Shown: in pieces, positions 60,684-64,000 of the stretch
Layout: every line of letters begins with the position of its first letter
How positions within the stretch are numbered: the first letter of the stretch is position 1
Source: Drosophila persimilis
Taxonomy: Eukaryota > Arthropoda > Insecta > Diptera > Drosophilidae
DNA length: 64,000 nt
Reading direction: 5' to 3'
NCBI RefSeq assembly: GCF_003286085.1
Contig: NW_020825429.1
Span: 124,001-188,000, forward strand
Translations under genes and position numbers: made by a program
Notes under the pieces: model-generated
What the model saw: the letters and a program-made list of their open reading frames with translations, nothing else
What the model was told of the DNA's origin: nothing
The model's database searches: none

Positions 60684-62265
60684 CGGAGGGGCATCCTAGG
60701 GGTGCGTCGCCGCCCAGCTCAAGGCAACCACGGTCCACGACCAGCCAACCACAAGCAAGACACCACTCTCCGATCCCGCAAGCAGAACCGGGCAACACCA
60801 CGCAGCATGGACCATCAACAGGAGCCGTACCACGACCACGCAGGCCACCTAGGCCATCCCGACGTCGGGCCCGCCCCGAAGGCCCACCGTCGCCCCGCCG
60901 GGCGACAACCATGACCTGGGCATGGCTCAACGACGTCGTCCGTCCGAACACGTCACGAAACAACCTGTCTGGGATCATCACAGTGGAGGCGATGCGGCCA
61001 TCGGACTCAGACGAGGAGGTCCGAGCAGGCCGGGCCCAGCAGGAGCCACCAAGACGCCCACGCCGCCGCAAGCATCCAGGCCAAGGAACAGGCACCGCCG
61101 TCACCCCACGCGCGACTCAAAGACGCGTCGAGCCAGGACACGTCAACCTGGACCCCAACTCCGAGGGGCAGAGCAGCTCCCCAGTCGCGCACAAACTGCG
61201 GCTGCGGTCCCCACCACCACCGCCCTATTACCTGTACCGCATGGGAGAACCGCTGACCCCACGGCCGAACTACGACAGCAGCTCCGACGAAGGGTTCACC
61301 AGCCCGACGATGGAGGTCGACAAGCACTGGGAGCCGACCTGCCAGGCAAGCACCGATGAAGAGTTCTTGCACGACCGACGCTTCGGAAAAGCGGGTGGCC
61401 GCCCATGGGTCAAGCACTCCGTCCGGGAGCTAAACCGCCAACTGGAGGCCGAGCGGGCCACGACGGGCCCATACTCGGACGTGAGCGAGGACGAAGATGG
61501 GCCGGCCAACTGCCAGAAGAACACTCCAGCCAACATCGCGGTTGACGTGGCACCTTGGACCACCTGGAAGGACGCCGACAGGACCCTGCAACTGCTGCTC
61601 GCCCATCCACGGCCCATCACCCCACCCAGGCCAGGCCACCCAGGGAGATCATCCCCGCGTCGGACAACGACACAACAAGCGACGACAAGGTACAGCTCCT
61701 AGGAGAGGACGACACCACTCCGTTACGGATCAGCGACGGCAGTCTGGGCGATGCGCTGCCCCGACGGCTCCGGAACCTCGGCCTTCAGGATGAACACCCA
61801 CCCGTAACCGGCAATGAGCTGCCCCAACTGCTCCAGGAACTCGGCCTGGGGGACGGACCCGTGTCCCCGATACCCAGGGATGACGGAGACGAGGAGGTAG
61901 CCTGGATCCTGGGAGGGCAGGAGAACCCAAACGGGCCGATCCCGGACACTAGCTGGGACGACGGGTGGCACGACAGACTGCAGGAGTGGGACGCGCAGGA
62001 GGAGGCGGCAGCCCCGGAAAGAAGGGAGAATCCCGATTGGCAGCCGCTGGACCGCGACCTGTCATTGGGCTTGGAAGAGGCAAAGGCGGGCGGACTGCTC
62101 ACAGCGTTCGAGGAGATGCCCGAGCTAAACGCGCTGCAAGAGGAGCAGGAATGGCCAATCGCCCCAGTCGCCTGGCGGGTAAGCACGCCTGACCGCCGCA
62201 TCCCGCAAAGCCTGCTGGAAGGCGCCAGCGCTCAGGCAAACGCGGCGCGTCACGGGCGCAGCGCA
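60684..62265 (+). pseudogene. Gypsy-A third ORF, longest copy
   Basis: Open in one frame from about 60684 to 61702, then continuing in a second frame (61555-62265 and beyond), with the change near 61640. The N-terminal ATG (as at 2904) is missing; an internal ATG is at 60911. The N-terminal region is Pro/Arg/Ser-rich (EGHPRGASPPSSRQPRSTTS). The middle has PPPPPYYLYRMGEPLTPRPN, SSDEGFTSPTMEV and SVRELNRQLEAERA. The later part is acidic (DSKVQLL-like stretches, WDDGWHDRLQEWDAQEEAAA), and the end is EEQEWPIAPVAWRVSTPDRR and IPQSLLEGA. About 500-560 residues in all, with no signal peptide or membrane segment. The extreme C-terminus is deleted with the LTR start at 62266. Function unknown. Confidence 0.7.
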
Positions 62266-63195
62266 AACGACGGCTTGTTATCTAATTTCATTATTATCTC
62301 AGTTCATTATCACTATTATCCGATTTTATTACTTCTATTATTATTAGTATTACCAAGACAAACAACAATGAATCCTTATTTTCACCCATTAAAGTAAGAA
62401 ATAGGCTAAGAAACCCCAAAACAGTAGGCCTTTTTACTTATTAGAACTAAGAGAACCAACACGTAAGAGAGACGCACACTACGGCCACGCAGCGAAGAGA
62501 GACGCACACCACGGCTATACGAAGGCGAAGAGAACCAACACGAAAGAGACACGCTCTTACGCCCACGCAGCCAACGCAAGGAAGAGAACGGCTATACGCA
62601 GACGAAAAGAGACAACATGAAAGAGAGCGAAGCGGCAGAGAAGCCGCCGATCGGTCTTACGCTCACACAGCCGAGGAAAAGAGCCGACGGCGAAGCAGGC
62701 AATACACACACGCAGCCATACACCCACGCAGCCGAGGCCGGCAGCCGAAGGCGGCACAGCAGCGAAGCGGCAGAGAAGCTGCGAAAAAGAAAAGCCGAGG
62801 CCTGGCACGGTCCAGCGCGAGCCAAGCTCGGGAGTGATCTCCGAGGGCTGAGCCAGACCGGTTGTGCGACGGAAGCCACAATAGATGTGAAAAGTAAGCC
62901 GGGACCGCGCCGTGTAAAAAACTAGCCGTGACCGCGCCATGTACACAATAAGCCGTGTTCGCCCGCACGCGGTGAATAAAACCAGCTGTGACCGCACCCA
63001 CGCGGTGTGCAAAGGAAGCCACCGAAGTGACGAGGACCCGCCGTGGGAGAACAGGACCCAAAGAAGGGAAACAAGGGTGAGCCACCTCACGTATGTGAGC
63101 TCTAGGGGGATAGATCGGTGCAGTAGGCAAGTATAAGCAGAACATTCCCGCAGTTTCTTTACATATCTATGCCCACATGTTGTTTATGATATTTT
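62266..63195 (+). mobile_element. Gypsy-A 3' LTR, fourth copy, 5'-deleted and interrupted
   Basis: A deletion joins the third ORF to gacggcttgttatctaattt, about 65 bases into the LTR. A 150-base AT-rich stretch (62296-62450) and duplicated cgaagagagacgcacac units are absent from other copies. The LTR then follows the reference to tgttgtttatgat, where DINE-like copy F begins. Confidence 0.8.
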
Positions 63196-64000
63196 TATAC
63201 CCGATACTCAAAATGAGTATTGGGGTATATTAGATTTGTGGTGAAAATGGATGTGTGTAACGTCCAGAAGGAATCGTTTCCGACCCCATAAAGTATATAT
63301 ATTCTTGATCAGCATCAATAGCCGAGTCGATTGAGCCATGTCTGTCTGTCCGTCCGTCCGTCTGTCCGTCTGTCCGTCCCCTTCAGCGCTTAATGCTCAA
63401 AGACTATAAGAGCTAGAGCAACGATGTTTTGGATCCAGACTTCTGTGATATGTCACTGCTCCAAAAATATTTCAAAACTTTGCCCTCTTTTCTGTGGCAT
63501 TAAAAATTTCGACGATACGAGAAAACTAAAAACGCAGAATCGTAGAAAATGACTATATCTTCTAGAGTGCAAAATCTGAACCAGATCGTATAATTATTAT
63601 AGCCAGAATCACGAAAACAATTTCACTCTTTCTCGCTCTGTCTCACTCTAACACACAGGTTTCATGGTCGGTTTTGCCAATTGCAAAATATGAGTTCAAG
63701 GATCTCAGAACCCATAAGAGCTAGAGCAACCAAATTTGGTATCCACACTCCTGTGATATCGGACCTTGTCCGTTTTGTGTCAAAATTTCGCCGCACCCCC
63801 TTCCGCCCCCGCAAAGGACGAAAATCTGGGGCAACCACAAATCTCAGAGACTATTAAGGCTAGAGTAACCAAATTTGGTATCCACACTCCTGTGATATCG
63901 GACCTTGTCCGTTTTGTGTCAGAATTTCGCCCCACCCCCTTCCGCCCCCACAAAGGACGAGAATCTGTTGCATCCACAATATTGCAGATTCGAGAAAACT
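63196..64000 (-). mobile_element. DINE-1/mini-me-like element, copy F (runs off window)
   Basis: Reverse orientation: TATACCCGATACTCAAAATG at the left edge is the element's 3' end. Then the (GTCY)n microsatellite at about 63341-63380, GA/CT tracts (ctctttctcgctctgtctca) and a duplicated block of about 128 bases (63695-63822 and 63823-63950). It is inserted in the Gypsy-A LTR, and its 5' end lies outside the window. Confidence 0.88.

Overview
This window is eukaryotic, repeat-dense DNA that looks like Drosophila heterochromatin. I find no host gene, rRNA or tRNA gene. Almost every base belongs to a transposable element: Ty3/Gypsy and BEL/Pao LTR retrotransposons, a LOA/Bilbo-like LINE, P-superfamily (1360/Hoppel-like) DNA transposons, and DINE-1/mini-me-type Helitron-related repeats. 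The DINE-like copies carry a (GACR)n/(GTCY)n microsatellite and a subterminal TATACCCGATACT inverted repeat. Together with the Bilbo-like LINE, they suggest the obscura group (pseudoobscura, miranda or subobscura relatives). That species guess is an inference. Family names A, B, C and D below are local labels for Gypsy families.

Layout. 1-4626: a BEL scrap, then the 3' half of Gypsy-A with a 93-bp tandem repeat inside pol, a third ORF and an LTR. 4627-10524: two Gypsy-D pieces around an unassigned G-tract region and a DINE-like copy. 10525-12885: 3' half of Gypsy-B. 12886-20428: a 1360/Hoppel-like element with a THAP domain, hit by BEL-1 (complete, TSD GTGCT) and a DINE-like copy. 20429-20826: solo BEL-1 LTR (TSD GTCAG). 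21004-31508: a minus-strand Bilbo-like LINE split by complete BEL-2 (TSD CCCCA), which is itself split by a DINE-like copy. 31640-36102: 5' part of Gypsy-A on the minus strand. 36225-43914: two Gypsy-C copies on the minus strand with an errantivirus-like env fragment inverted between them, and extra LTRs carrying a 487-bp TIR element. 44133-50523: a second copy of the D-B-1360-DINE block seen at 8180-20400, without the BEL-1 insertion. 50524-59795: two Gypsy-B copies in tandem sharing one LTR. 59796-64000: a LINE ORF1 scrap, Gypsy-A LTRs and ORF3, and a DINE-like copy running off the edge.

The genes do not form a host pathway. They are gag, protease, reverse transcriptase, RNase H, integrase and accessory ORFs of retroelements, nearly all broken by frameshifts, stops, deletions or nested insertions. 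BEL-2 is the youngest-looking element: its 476-bp LTRs differ at one base by eye, and its pol is one open frame of more than 1,100 codons. The most informative features are historical: the nesting order, a duplicated chimeric block, a tandem array sharing three stop codons, and a large in-frame repeat expansion in pol.
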